Positions 56,053 to 64,000 of a stretch of DNA of 64,000 nucleotides are shown in pieces (the stretch's first letter is position 1; the number at the start of each line of letters is the position of its first letter). A program made the translations under genes and the position numbers. Source of the stretch: Oceanobacillus neutriphilus (lineage in GTDB: Bacteria > Bacillota > Bacilli > Bacillales > Amphibacillaceae); contig NZ_BMLW01000001.1 in NCBI RefSeq assembly GCF_014645515.1, positions 1-64,000 on the forward strand, read 5' to 3'. Under the pieces are notes generated by a model. It saw nothing but the letters and a program-made list of their open reading frames with translations. It ran no database searches and was not told the origin of the DNA.

Positions 56053-57170
56053 AACAGCAAAACCCTTTCAGGATCTACAATAACTTTGATTTCTGACCCT
56101 TTTGAAAAAATCTTATCTCCTGATTCAAAAACCGTGTCCACCAGCAAATTATGTTCACCGACTTTAATATCATACCTTACTGTTGAGCCCAAATAAGTAG
56201 ATACTTCCACGATGCCTTCAAAATAATTGTCGATTGTACTTTCACTTTTATCTTTTACTATTAAATTCTCTGGTCTGATCACAAGCTGGACATCTTCAAG
56301 ATCTGTATTCATAGTAGATTGAATTTCGTAATCTCCCACCTGTACATAAACCAGATTATTTTCTTTTTTGGTCACCTTCCCAGGTAATATATTTGAGGTA
56401 CCGACAAAATCTGCAATAAAAGGCGTTTTCGGATTACTATATAAATCTGTTGGTGTTCCAATTTGCAGAATTTCTCCGTCATTCATAACAGCAACACGAT
56501 CTGCCATACTCATTGCTTCCTCCTGATCATGTGTCACGAAAATCGTTGTAATCTTCAGTTCCTGTTGAATTCTTCTAATTGTATTTCTCATCGTATGCCT
56601 TAACTTCTGGTCCAGATTGGATAAAGGCTCATCCATCAATAATACCTGCGGCTCCATTACAAGCGCTCTGGCTAACGCAACCCGCTGCTGCTGTCCGCCC
56701 GAAAGCTCACCTGTCAGCTTTTTAGCATGATCCTGCAGCTCTACATACTCTAAAATACTATTTACTTTTTCCTCAATATCTTTTGGATATTTGACTATTT
56801 TACTATTCAGCATCCGGATATATACTCCGATTTTTTTAAACATATTACTTTCTCTTAAACGCTTGATATTTAAACTGTATGCTATATTATCAAAGACATT
56901 CATATGCGGAAATAACGCATAGCTTTGGAATACCATTCCGCAGTTTCTTTGATGGGGAGAAATTTTATTTACTATCTTTTCACCAATTTTTATTTCTCCG
57001 CTTGTTGGTGTTTCAAATCCGGCAATACAACGCATGGTTGTTGTCTTTCCGCATCCGGATGGACCAAGAAGAGCAAAAAATTCGCCCTCTTGGATATCTA
57101 ATTCAATATTCTTAAGCACATCTGTTCCAGAAAAATTCTTTGTAAGCTGATTTACAACAACAGAACCCAT
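56049..57170 (-). CDS. ABC importer ATPase (FbpC/PotA/AfuC type), 373 aa
   Basis: Energises the importer. Walker A 'GPSGCGKTT', signature 'LSGGQQQR', Walker B 'VLLMDEPLSNLD', H-loop 'FVTHDQEEAM', and a C-terminal TOBE-like regulatory domain (about 280-373). A roughly 30-residue insertion ('KIGVYIRMLNSKIVKYPKD') sits between the Q-loop and the signature. Between binding-protein and permease genes. Confidence 0.93.
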   Translation of the reverse strand: MGSVVVNQLTKNFSGTDVLKNIELDIQEGEFFALLGPSGCGKTTTMRCIAGFETPTSGEIKIGEKIVNKISPHQRNCGMVFQSYALFPHMNVFDNIAYSLNIKRLRESNMFKKIGVYIRMLNSKIVKYPKDIEEKVNSILEYVELQDHAKKLTGELSGGQQQRVALARALVMEPQVLLMDEPLSNLDQKLRHTMRNTIRRIQQELKITTIFVTHDQEEAMSMADRVAVMNDGEILQIGTPTDLYSNPKTPFIADFVGTSNILPGKVTKKENNLVYVQVGDYEIQSTMNTDLEDVQLVIRPENLIVKDKSESTIDNYFEGIVEVSTYLGSTVRYDIKVGEHNLLVDTVFESGDKIFSKGSEIKVIVDPERVLLL

Positions 57171-57182
57171 AAAACCATTCCT

Positions 57183-58226
57183 TTACTCTATATTCGTATT
57201 CCAATCATTTCTGATTCGGTCATAGTTTTCGTTTACCCAATCAATGTCCAGATCAATAGCATGCTCCTGTACAGTTTCTAAAGAAATCGGTGTTTGTGAT
57301 TCAACATCTGGATTAATCGGGATATGATTCCACGAAGCTAAAATTTCCTGCGCTTCATCACTCAGCATAAAGTCCATAAATAACTCACCGCCATCCGGGT
57401 TAGGACCATCTTTAACCAATGTAACCGGGTTTACTAATACTGGCGTTTCTTCGGGAACGATAAAATCAACATCTTCTCCGTTTTCCTTTAGTTCATATGC
57501 CATAAAATCGAAGCCAATTGCTATTTCAGCTTCTCCCATAGCAACCCCTTTGGTCGGACTGGAGCCTGAATCAGGAATAGAATTTGCGTAATCCGTCAGC
57601 TTTTGGAAATACTCCCAGCCTTCTTCCTCGCCATGCTGCATCATGTAGCTTAGTACCATCAAAGTAGATGTACCAGAAGCGGCGGGATTTGGAAATTGAA
57701 TTTTACCTTCCCATTTAGGATCTAATAAATCTTCCCATGTTTTTGGCGCTTCTTCTTCAGAAACCAATTCTGTATTGTAAGCAAAACCAAGTACAAAAAT
57801 CTCTGTACCTACATAGTAATCATCCTGATGCTTCATTTTGATTCCATTTTCAGTCACTTCCCAATCCTCTGCTGCTTCTGGAATATATTGCGTGATAATA
57901 TCCTTATCTACAGCTGTTTCAAAAGGCAGAATACCTCCACCGCCGTACCAGACATCAGCCTGTGGATTACCTTTCTCAGCAATCATTTGATTCACAAGTA
58001 CATTCGTTCCTGCATAATTTACGTTTACCGGTGTGCCATGTACTTCCTCAAATTTAGCAGCTAATTCTTTCGTTAAATCGGGTGTTTCAGGGGAATACAG
58101 GGTAACTGCCCCTCCGCTGCCAGAATTACCGTCCCCTCCTGCATCGTCACCAGCACAAGCCGCAAGTAAACTAATCAAAACAATAAATAATACCCCTATA
58201 ACTAACTGCCCTTTTTTACCTTTCAT
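57183..58226 (-). CDS. Fe3+/organophosphate-type binding lipoprotein, 347 aa
   Basis: Extracellular binding protein of the iron/AfuA/2-aminoethylphosphonate class. Lipoprotein signal peptide, lipobox 'SLLAACAGD' (Cys about 24). Typical 'ADVWYGGGGILPF' and 'NPAASGTS' ligand loops are visible; the usual iron-ligand tyrosines are not obvious, so a phosphorylated compound fits as well. AfuA of Actinobacillus is a known hexose-phosphate binder in this family. SD AAAGGAGG. First gene of the operon whose leader has the 58262 terminator. Confidence 0.87.
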   Translation of the reverse strand: MKGKKGQLVIGVLFIVLISLLAACAGDDAGGDGNSGSGGAVTLYSPETPDLTKELAAKFEEVHGTPVNVNYAGTNVLVNQMIAEKGNPQADVWYGGGGILPFETAVDKDIITQYIPEAAEDWEVTENGIKMKHQDDYYVGTEIFVLGFAYNTELVSEEEAPKTWEDLLDPKWEGKIQFPNPAASGTSTLMVLSYMMQHGEEEGWEYFQKLTDYANSIPDSGSSPTKGVAMGEAEIAIGFDFMAYELKENGEDVDFIVPEETPVLVNPVTLVKDGPNPDGGELFMDFMLSDEAQEILASWNHIPINPDVESQTPISLETVQEHAIDLDIDWVNENYDRIRNDWNTNIE

Positions 58227-58244
58227 ACCTTTCTCCTCCTTTTT

Positions 58245-58292
58245 TTATTGAAAATAACCCAAAAAAATAGGAGAAGATAAGAAATTGGACAT
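58245..58292 (-). CDS. Possible 15-residue leader peptide
   Basis: An ATG at 58292, five bases after GGAGGA, opens a 15-codon frame ('MSNFLSSPIFLGYFQ') that runs through the 3' arm of the leader terminator and ends before the binding-protein SD. Translation there would unzip the hairpin, as in attenuators. It may equally be chance, since the SD-like bases form the hairpin loop. Confidence 0.25.
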   Translation of the reverse strand: MSNFLSSPIFLGYFQ

Positions 58293-58334
58293 ACCTCTCC
58301 TCCGAAAGGTAATTATCCAACTCTATCTTCTCCT
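58262..58334 (-). terminator. Leader terminator of the importer operon (GlpP-type antitermination site)
   Basis: A long stem (AGGAGAAGATAAGAAATTGGA-type arm near 58269-58290 paired with TCCAACTCTATCTTCTCCT at 58316-58334, one or two mismatches) followed by seven T residues on the minus strand. It is downstream of the promoter at 58368-58396 and upstream of the first gene, so it can only act as a leader terminator. The adjacent glpP gene suggests GlpP plus glycerol-3-phosphate allows read-through. Confidence 0.75.
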
Positions 58335-58367
58335 ATTTCTATATAGAGTTATTTAATTATTGTCACA

Positions 58368-58396
58368 AGTATAGCAAACGCTTTCATAATTGTAAA
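58368..58396 (-). promoter_or_regulatory. Promoter of importer operon with internal cre site
   Basis: -35 TTTACA (58396-58391) and -10 TATACT (58373-58368), 17 bases apart. The spacer contains TGAAAGCGTTTGCT (58386-58373), a cre-like CcpA site with two mismatches to consensus, placed to block polymerase. Transcription would start near 58361 and read into the leader terminator. Confidence 0.75.
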
Positions 58397-58486
58397 GAAA
58401 AAATCACAATTTTATGAACAAATATTTACAAAACCAATTCAGTACTGCAGGAAACAGCAGGATTATTCTCTTTTCCAGCTAAAAAA

Positions 58487-58512
58487 CTCTATGGATAGAT
58501 AAATCCATAGAG
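58487..58512 (-). terminator. Terminator after glpP
   Basis: Perfect 10-bp stem CTCTATGGAT / ATCCATAGAG followed by a T-run of six on the minus strand, 20 bp after the glpP stop. It shows that the importer is transcribed separately from glpP. Confidence 0.88.
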
Positions 58513-58530
58513 CCTTTTAATTGGTTTATA

Positions 58531-59097
58531 TCAAATATCAATATTCCATAGTTTAGGATCACTTGAGGAGATAGCTAAAGCTCCTGCTTCTAATCCTTCC
58601 ATAATCTCTTTTTCTTTGCTGATCAGCCCTCCAGCTATAATAGGGAGTTTTGTTGTCCCTGTTAATTCATCTATGACGGTTGGCATAAGTCCAGGTAATA
58701 TTTCAATAGCATCCGGCTGAAATTGATCTGCCATCTCAATTCCTTTTTTCATGGCATTTTTATCAATTAAAAATATTCTTTGAACTGTCATTAATCCTTC
58801 TTCTTTTGCATATTTAATCAGGCTGTTTCTTGTTGTAATAATTCCTTTAGGCTGCCATACCTTTGCAATATATTTTAGTGCATTTCTTGAATTAGAAAGA
58901 CCTTCAATAAAATCTATATGTAAGAAAGTTTGCTTTCCAGCCTTTTTAAGTACATCCAAATAATCAGATGTTGTCAGTAAATCTCCCGTTAATAAAAATA
59001 CAACATTTGAATTTGAAGCCGCAGCCAAATCTAAATGTTCCGGTGACTTCACAGAAGCAATAACTTGTGATTCTACAATGTTCACTATTTTTTCCAT
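58531..59097 (-). CDS. glpP: Glycerol-3-phosphate-responsive antiterminator GlpP, 188 aa
   Basis: RNA-binding antiterminator; with glycerol-3-phosphate it prevents termination in leader RNAs of glp genes. TIM-barrel-like protein with 'FLLTGDLLTTSDYLDVLKKAGK' and 'IEGLSNSRNALKYIAK', and conserved 'DAIEILPGLMP' and 'PIIAGGLISKEKEIMEGLEAGALAISSSDPKLW' (the last stretch is shown only in part in databases by family). Full length, SD AAGGAGG. No glpF, glpK or glpD follows; the neighbour is an ABC importer instead. Confidence 0.94.
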   Translation of the reverse strand: MEKIVNIVESQVIASVKSPEHLDLAAASNSNVVFLLTGDLLTTSDYLDVLKKAGKQTFLHIDFIEGLSNSRNALKYIAKVWQPKGIITTRNSLIKYAKEEGLMTVQRIFLIDKNAMKKGIEMADQFQPDAIEILPGLMPTVIDELTGTTKLPIIAGGLISKEKEIMEGLEAGALAISSSDPKLWNIDI

Positions 59098-59635
59098 TTA
59101 CATCCTCCTTGAAATATTTTCCAATAACAGATTCTAAATTAATCTACCTAAAAAGATAGTTTTTAAAGCCCTTATGTCTTGACAGCTTTTGGGTAGTAAA
59201 AGTTTATACAAAAGACAACATTTCATGGAGAAACAGCTTTAAAGTGATACTTCCGTCTTGAGGAACGATATTTCTGCAGATAGGGAATACGGCTGGCTAT
59301 ATTCTACAAGAAATTCGCTTGCAGGGGATTATAAAAGGAAACTTCTCATCCCGTCAAAGATGCCTAAGACTAATGAAATGTGGGATAACATGTACAGGAT
59401 AATTCAACTTAGAATTTTTACATTATTTTTGAAACTCTTTCTTGTGTTTATTTTACCATAAACTATACTGTGCAGGAATGACAAAACGGTTAATTTCACA
59501 GTATTTACAAGATATTTCAGCTTTATGATAAATATGATTTTTCATTTTATAATGAAAATGTATTGTTGTTAAATTATCTTATAAATAAATCATTTATAAC
59601 AAGCACAATTTAAAATATATCACATAAAGAACAGC
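59098..59635. other. Intergenic region without recognised gene
   Basis: About 540 bp, AT-rich. Frames on both strands are short and lack proper ribosome sites. A small GGGGAT...ATCCC hairpin lies near 59320-59350. The glpP promoter must be at the left side but I could not place it. Confidence 0.4.
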
Positions 59636-59677
59636 ATAAAAAAACAGACCAGGCGCTAAAACCTGAGTCTGTTTTAC
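59636..59677 (-). terminator. Terminator after clpP
   Basis: Stem AAAACAGACCAGG / CCTGAGTCTGTTTT (one mismatch) followed by T residues on the minus strand, 20 bp after the clpP stop. Confidence 0.85.
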
Positions 59678-59694
59678 GTTTCACACTTCATTTA

Positions 59695-60279
59695 TTATTG
59701 TTTGCGTTCGAAGATGTCATCAATTAAGCCATATTCTTTAGACTGTTCTGCAGTCATAAAGTTATCTCGCTCTGTATCATGTTCAATAACTTCTAATGGC
59801 TGTCCGGTATTTTCAGACATGATGCGGTTCATACGTTTTTTGATTTCAATAATTCTTCTTGCATGAATTTCAATATCTGTTGCCTGTCCCTGTGTACCGC
59901 CTAAAGGCTGATGAATCATAATTTCACTGTTTGGCAATGCAAAACGTTTGCCTTTTGCACCGGCGTTAAGTAAGAAGGCTCCCATAGAAGCTGCCATACC
60001 TATGCAGATAGTAGATACATCTGACTTAATAAAATTCATTGTATCGAAAATTGCCATACCGGCTGTAATAGAGCCGCCAGGAGAATTAATGTATAAAGAG
60101 ATATCTTTTCCTGGGTCTTCTGCTTCTAAAAATAGCAACTGGGCTACAATAGAATTGGCAACATTGTCATCAATACCACTGCCAAGTAAAATAATCCGGT
60201 CCTTCAATAATCGGGAATAAATATCGTATGCGCGTTCACCACGGTTTGTTTGTTCAATAACTGTAGGTACTAAATTCAT
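59695..60279 (-). CDS. clpP: ATP-dependent Clp protease proteolytic subunit, 194 aa
   Basis: Serine peptidase of the ClpP tetradecamer working with ClpC and ClpX. Catalytic Ser in '[11 protein letters not shown]' (about 98), His in 'IMIHQPLGG' (about 123), Asp in 'ERDNFMTAE' (about 172). N-terminal '[25 protein letters not shown]'-type propeptide region normal. A CtsR box lies in its promoter. Confidence 0.97.
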   Translation of the reverse strand: MNLVPTVIEQTNRGERAYDIYSRLLKDRIILLGSGIDDNVANSIVAQLLFLEAEDPGKDISLYINSPGGSITAGMAIFDTMNFIKSDVSTICIGMAASMGAFLLNAGAKGKRFALPNSEIMIHQPLGGTQGQATDIEIHARRIIEIKKRMNRIMSENTGQPLEVIEHDTERDNFMTAEQSKEYGLIDDIFERKQ

Positions 60280-60351
60280 TAAAAATCCTCCTTGAATAGC
60301 CAGTTAACATGGCTGATAATTTAATTACTATAGTTTATATGATAGCTCATT

Positions 60352-60368
60352 GGTCAATAAAGGTCAAA
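60352..60368 (+). promoter_or_regulatory. CtsR operator of clpP
   Basis: GGTCAAT-AAA-GGTCAAA: the tandem heptad of the CtsR box (consensus GGTCAAA NAN GGTCAAA) with one mismatch. On the minus strand it covers TTGACC, the -35 of a promoter with -10 TATCAT at 60344-60339 (17-base spacer), so CtsR should repress clpP until heat or stress. Confidence 0.85.
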
Positions 60369-60516
60369 CAAAAAGATTCTCCAAATTTCTACTTTAACCA
60401 GTTTTCCCGATTTTATGTTTGTTAAACCTAAGAAATTTTGTCAAATAAAGAAAAAGGACTTGTCTCCAGAGGATTTCGTATGTATAATAAAGGTTGTGTT
60501 TTTAATAAAACAATAT

Positions 60517-60592
60517 GCGCCCATAGCTCAGCTGGATAGAGCACTGGTTTCCGGTACCAGGTTTGCCGGGGGTTCGAATCCCTCTGGGCGCG
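60517..60592 (+). tRNA. tRNA-Arg (anticodon CCG)
   Basis: Acceptor GCGCCCA/TGGGCGC, D-arm AGCTCAGCTGGATAGAGC, anticodon stem CTGGT/ACCAG with loop TTCCGGT (anticodon CCG, reading CGG) and T-arm with GGTTCGAATCC. CCA is not encoded. A rightward single tRNA gene among leftward genes, followed by its own terminator. Confidence 0.95.
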
Positions 60593-60618
60593 CTACTAAA
60601 AAACTGTAATGCAATGAT

Positions 60619-60668
60619 AACTCCCTCTTAAGTTTGAGTAAAGATTACCCGTCCTTAAGAGGGAGTTT
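60619..60668 (+). terminator. Terminator after tRNA-Arg
   Basis: Perfect 14-bp stem AACTCCCTCTTAAG / CTTAAGAGGGAGTT with following T-run. Confidence 0.9.
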
Positions 60669-60724
60669 TTTCATAGGTAAAGATTTGATACTTACTGTTT
60701 ATTTAAAGCTTTATATTAACTCAA

Positions 60725-60982
60725 TTATACTTTCTCACGAACGAGGCTTGTTAAATATTCCATCGCCTCTTCTTCGTCTTCACCTTCAATAATTAGCTTA
60801 ATTTTTTCTCCTTTTGTCAAAGCTAAGCTCATCAATCCCATAATGCTTTTCGCATTCACTTTTTTATCATCATTCTCTAAAAATATGTGTGAATCAAATC
60901 GATTGGCCTCTTGCACAAAATAAGCAGCTGGTCTTGCCTGCAGTCCTGAATCTAATTCAATCTTCACCGTTTTCTCAATCAA
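60725..60982 (-). CDS. crh: Catabolite repression HPr-like protein Crh, 85 aa
   Basis: HPr paralogue that acts with CcpA in catabolite control. HPr fold, but 'DSGLQARPAAYF' has Gln where HPr has the PEP-phosphorylated His15, so it cannot serve the PTS; the regulatory Ser46 site is kept in 'KSIMGLMSLAL'. TTG 60982 gives a length equal to B. subtilis Crh; GTG 60991 is within the SD AGGAGAGTG. It follows whiA in the rapZ-yvcK-whiA-crh order. Confidence 0.94.
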   Translation of the reverse strand: MIEKTVKIELDSGLQARPAAYFVQEANRFDSHIFLENDDKKVNAKSIMGLMSLALTKGEKIKLIIEGEDEEEAMEYLTSLVREKV

Positions 60983-61027
60983 CAAATCCACTCTCCTGTC
61001 TTAAGTAAACGCCTCCATTTTTTTGCA

Positions 61028-61047
61028 ATGCAGAGAAAGCTCTGCAT
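61028..61047. other. Small hairpin between whiA and crh
   Basis: Perfect 8-bp stem ATGCAGAG / CTCTGCAT with a four-base loop. T residues follow on the plus strand only, so it is not a normal terminator for the leftward genes; perhaps an mRNA-processing or stability element. Confidence 0.35.
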
Positions 61048-61109
61048 CTATTTTTTGGCGATGTTCCATGATATTTATTGCATTATATCATATTCTCCGG
61101 ATACTAGCA

Positions 61110-62060
61110 TTAATTACCAAGCTGTAATTCTCCGCGTTTAATTTTTTCGGCAAATTCATCAATCTTTTTCAGGCGGTGATTCACGCCTGATTTCGAGATT
61201 GTTCCGCTGGAAACAAGCTCGCCTAATTCCTTTAACGAAACTTCTTCATACTGGACCCGCAGCTTAGCTATCTCTTGTAATTTCTCTGGTAATTGTTCCA
61301 GTCCGACTGTCTGTTCTATCAATTTAATATTTTCAATTTGACGGAATGCTGCACCAATGGTTTTATTTAAGTTTGCTGTTTCACAATTTACTAACCTGTT
61401 CACGGAGTTCCGCATATCACGGATAATACGAACATCTTCAAATTTCAATAATGCCTGATGCGCTCCGATAATACTTAAAAAAGCAGTGATCTTCTCTGCT
61501 TCTTTCATATATACGATATACCCGTTTTTGCGTTCCAATGTTCTTGCATGCAAGTCGTATCCATTCAATAATGTTTTTAACTCTTCTGCATGTTCCTCAT
61601 AATAATTGAAAATTTCCAGATGGTAAGAAGACGTTTCCGGATTATTCATCGAGCCGCCGGCCAGAAATGCTCCACGTAAATATGATTTGCGGCAGCACTC
61701 TTTATCTAAGTATTTATCTGAAATAGTCCGGATAATTTGATATTGATTTTCGATTAAATCCAAATCCTCTAATAAAGACTGCACACCATTTCTCATACGT
61801 ACAATATAAACATTATTTTTTTTCAGCTTCATTTTTTTACGGACAAGCAGTTCTAGCGGTAATGTATAATTTTGCTTAATTAATGTGTAAATACGCCTTG
61901 CAATTGCTGCATTCTCTGTCTGCACATCCAGTGCATAACTTTGCTTTGATATAGAAATAACGCCATTCATTCGAACTAATGCAGCTAACTCAGCTAACTG
62001 ACAGCAGGAGTCCGATTGAATCGCGGTTAGTTCTTTCTTAATATCTGATGCGAAGGACAT
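61110..62060 (-). CDS. whiA: DNA-binding protein WhiA, 316 aa
   Basis: Affects cell division and growth in bacilli. N-terminal two-repeat LAGLIDADG-like fold ('[17 protein letters not shown]', about 125-142) and C-terminal helix-turn-helix ('[27 protein letters not shown]'). ATG 62060 with AAGGAGTG upstream is preferred to the in-frame codon at 62108. Starts 60 bp after yvcK. Confidence 0.94.
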   Translation of the reverse strand: MSFASDIKKELTAIQSDSCCQLAELAALVRMNGVISISKQSYALDVQTENAAIARRIYTLIKQNYTLPLELLVRKKMKLKKNNVYIVRMRNGVQSLLEDLDLIENQYQIIRTISDKYLDKECCRKSYLRGAFLAGGSMNNPETSSYHLEIFNYYEEHAEELKTLLNGYDLHARTLERKNGYIVYMKEAEKITAFLSIIGAHQALLKFEDVRIIRDMRNSVNRLVNCETANLNKTIGAAFRQIENIKLIEQTVGLEQLPEKLQEIAKLRVQYEEVSLKELGELVSSGTISKSGVNHRLKKIDEFAEKIKRGELQLGN

Positions 62061-62120
62061 AGTATCACACTCCTTCCCTTTTGACACGTACATAGAGTGA
62101 AACTTCATTCCGTGATAAAA

Positions 62121-63071
62121 TTATAAAAATTTATAAAGCATTTCAGCAATTTTATCATTATTATGACGAAGTGTTCCATCTTTATGCTTTACAACAATAT
62201 TTCCTGCAACAACCTGAACATTCATGGCTTTTAAACGGTCAATATCCGCTTCTACCGGGAATGCTCTCTCTTCTTTATAAATCTCCTGTGTTTGTGCATC
62301 TATTGGCTGATTATGAACAATAACATAATCGACACAAGCGTCACCAACATGGTCATGAATAGCCTGAACATGATCTGCCGCAGAATATCCCGTTGTTTCT
62401 CCATATTGTGTCATGATATTACAAACATAGACTTTTTTTGCTTTCGCGTTGTGTAATGCTTCCTTCACCTCTGGAACAATTAAATTCGGCATGATGGAAG
62501 TATATAGGCTGCCTGGAGATATAACAATCAAATCAGCTTTTTCAATGGATTCAACAGCATTGGGCAATGGATGCAGCGGCTGCGGTTCTAAGAAAATACG
62601 TTTAATCCGTTTCCCGGACAGAGGAATATTTGATTCGCCATGAATAACTTCACCGTCCTCCATAATTGCATGCAAAGACATATTATCATTTGAAATCGGA
62701 TATATCTTTCCTTTTACATTAAGAACCCGGGAAATTTCTTTTATCCCCTGATTAAAATTACCGGTCATCGATGTCATGGCAGCTAATAATAAATTTCCTA
62801 ATGAATGACCAGTCAATCCGTTCCCTTGTTGAAACCGGTGTTGAAAAAGCTCTAAAAGCATAGGTTCTGCATCAGATAGAGCAGCAATAACGTTCCGGAT
62901 ATCCCCCGGCGCAGGTATTTCCATCTCTGAACGGATTCTCCCTGTACTGCCGCCATCATCTGCTACAGTCACAACTGCAGTAAGCTCCACCGGTAAATCC
63001 TTCAATCCACGCAGTAAAACCGGCATCCCTGTTCCTCCGCCAATAGCCGTTATTTTGGGAACATTGCTCAT
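62121..63071 (-). CDS. yvcK: Gluconeogenesis/cell-wall factor YvcK (GlmR), 316 aa
   Basis: UDP-sugar-binding protein needed for growth on gluconeogenic carbon and for peptidoglycan precursor supply. '[16 protein letters not shown]' (about 7-22), '[15 protein letters not shown]', '[15 protein letters not shown]' and 'LLELFQHRF' are family hallmarks. Overlaps rapZ stop by four bases (ATGA). Confidence 0.95.
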   Translation of the reverse strand: MSNVPKITAIGGGTGMPVLLRGLKDLPVELTAVVTVADDGGSTGRIRSEMEIPAPGDIRNVIAALSDAEPMLLELFQHRFQQGNGLTGHSLGNLLLAAMTSMTGNFNQGIKEISRVLNVKGKIYPISNDNMSLHAIMEDGEVIHGESNIPLSGKRIKRIFLEPQPLHPLPNAVESIEKADLIVISPGSLYTSIMPNLIVPEVKEALHNAKAKKVYVCNIMTQYGETTGYSAADHVQAIHDHVGDACVDYVIVHNQPIDAQTQEIYKEERAFPVEADIDRLKAMNVQVVAGNIVVKHKDGTLRHNNDKIAEMLYKFL

Positions 63072-63955
63072 GATGATTTAGCCTTTCTCTTTTCAATATC
63101 CCGATGGCTGACATGTGTAATATAATCATCATTGAATTGTTTTGAGAAATACTCAGCTAAAGCTACGGAGCGATGCTGTCCGCCAGTGCATCCAATGGCA
63201 ATGACTAATTGTGATTTTCCTTCTTTTTTATATTGTGGAAACATAAAACGGAATAAATCATTTAATTTATCCGTAAATAGCTGCGTATCTGTCCATTTAA
63301 ATACGTAAGAAGAAACTTCCTGATTTAATCCTGTTAAAGGCTGAAGCGCAGACACGTAATGTGGATTCGGCAAAAAACGTACATCAAAAACTAAATCCGC
63401 ATCAATTGGAATTCCATATTTAAATCCAAAAGATACGAAATGAACAGAAAATACTTCCTGCTTTTCTTCCTTATATAATTGAACAATCTTTTCGCGTAAA
63501 TCTCTCGGCTTCAGATTCGATGTATCAATAATTCTTTGAGAACGTCCCCGTAATTCATCAATAATTATCCTCTCCTGATGAATTCCGTTTAAAGGGAGCC
63601 CGCCGACAGCTAATGGATGAGAGCGTCTTGTCTCTTTATATCTTGTAACTAAAGTTTCATCAGCTGCATCTAAAAATAGAATATGACTTTGAATCCATGG
63701 TGTATGGCTAATTGCGTCTAGTGCCTTGTATAAGGAATCAAAAAATTCTCTTCCCCTTAAATCCATGACAAGGGCCACTTTCTGAATTGTATTAGAAGCA
63801 TCCTTCATCAATTCTAAAAACTTTGGAAGAAGTGCAGGAGGTAAATTATCTACACAATAATAACCTAAATCCTCAAAGCTTTGTACCGCAACTGTTTTTC
63901 CGGCTCCTGACATTCCAGTAATAATAACGAGCTTTGTTTCTTTTTCTTGATTCAC
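63068..63955 (-). CDS. rapZ: RNase adapter / nucleotide-binding protein RapZ (YvcJ), 295 aa
   Basis: Walker A '[10 protein letters not shown]' (about 18-27), Walker B region '[12 protein letters not shown]', and the C-terminal '[17 protein letters not shown]' hallmark. In B. subtilis YvcJ is a GTPase affecting competence; the glmS-related role is known for Gram-negatives. GTG 63955 after AAAGGGGAG is preferred to the upstream TTG at 63973. Coupled to yvcK. Confidence 0.94.
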   Translation of the reverse strand: MNQEKETKLVIITGMSGAGKTVAVQSFEDLGYYCVDNLPPALLPKFLELMKDASNTIQKVALVMDLRGREFFDSLYKALDAISHTPWIQSHILFLDAADETLVTRYKETRRSHPLAVGGLPLNGIHQERIIIDELRGRSQRIIDTSNLKPRDLREKIVQLYKEEKQEVFSVHFVSFGFKYGIPIDADLVFDVRFLPNPHYVSALQPLTGLNQEVSSYVFKWTDTQLFTDKLNDLFRFMFPQYKKEGKSQLVIAIGCTGGQHRSVALAEYFSKQFNDDYITHVSHRDIEKRKAKSS

Positions 63956-64000
63956 TGAACTCTCCCCTTTCAAACCTCTTCCGACACCACTTATGTTTCC

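Noticed and set aside
59258-59461. 67-codon rightward frame between glpP and clpP
   Set aside because: No convincing SD, no domain, AT-rich low-complexity C-terminus.
59098-59635. Riboswitch or leader RNA in the long gap upstream of glpP
   Set aside because: Only a small weak hairpin seen; no known aptamer core recognised. A covariance-model search would be needed.

Overview
The window reads as chromosome of a low-GC Bacillaceae bacterium, most like Oceanobacillus/Virgibacillus. Two ancestral gene blocks support this: ssrA-smpB-rnr-carboxylesterase-secG on the left, and eno-gpmI-tpiA-pgk-gap-cggR ... rpoN ... clpP ... crh-whiA-yvcK-rapZ on the right, in the order known from Bacillus subtilis. 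Start codons, Shine-Dalgarno (SD) sequences, CcpA sites (cre), a CggR operator and a CtsR box also follow Bacillus rules. The genus is an inference; no species is claimed.

Layout. 1-2390 is the end of an integrated phage-like element: a Cro-like regulator, a CI/LexA-type repressor and a tyrosine integrase, abutting the 3' end of the tmRNA gene (2391-2751). 2903-7023 is core (smpB, rnr, esterase, secG). 7278-10035 holds a hydrolase and a solitary PTS enzyme I gene. 10232-19713 is an accessory peptide-uptake operon (dppBCDF-type transporter, binding protein, M14 carboxypeptidase, esterase, PaiB-like protein) with an IclR regulator and matching palindromes. 19867-22691 carries small genes, including an HTH/membrane-protein pair whose promoter is bracketed by two identical perfect palindromes.

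23220-40188 is a large sugar locus transcribed leftwards: YesL-like protein, membrane-anchored AraC regulator, three paralogous lipoprotein binding proteins, two permeases and no ATPase, then two xylose-isomerase-like TIM-barrel proteins and three Gfo/Idh/MocA oxidoreductases. It has no recognisable glycoside hydrolase but three cre-like sites. This suggests oxidative rather than hydrolytic handling of a sugar or glycoside (inference). 40533-47916 is the glycolytic block, 48216-49731 glutaredoxin-like protein and sigma-54, 50567-53166 assorted small genes.

53246-59097 links a HAD phosphatase and a complete three-gene ABC importer (binding protein, ATPase, fused permease) to the glycerol-3-phosphate-responsive antiterminator GlpP. 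The importer has a cre site inside its promoter and a strong terminator in its leader, as expected for CcpA plus GlpP control of organophosphate uptake. 59695-63955 returns to core genes (clpP, tRNA-Arg, crh, whiA, yvcK, rapZ).

Intergenic space holds at least three related non-coding repeat types: short inverted-repeat elements with GTTCAAAAAG ends, a long element of about 780 bp with ends inserted at stop codons, and a small hairpin module with an invariant GAGTAATCGCA loop and stems that change in a compensatory way.
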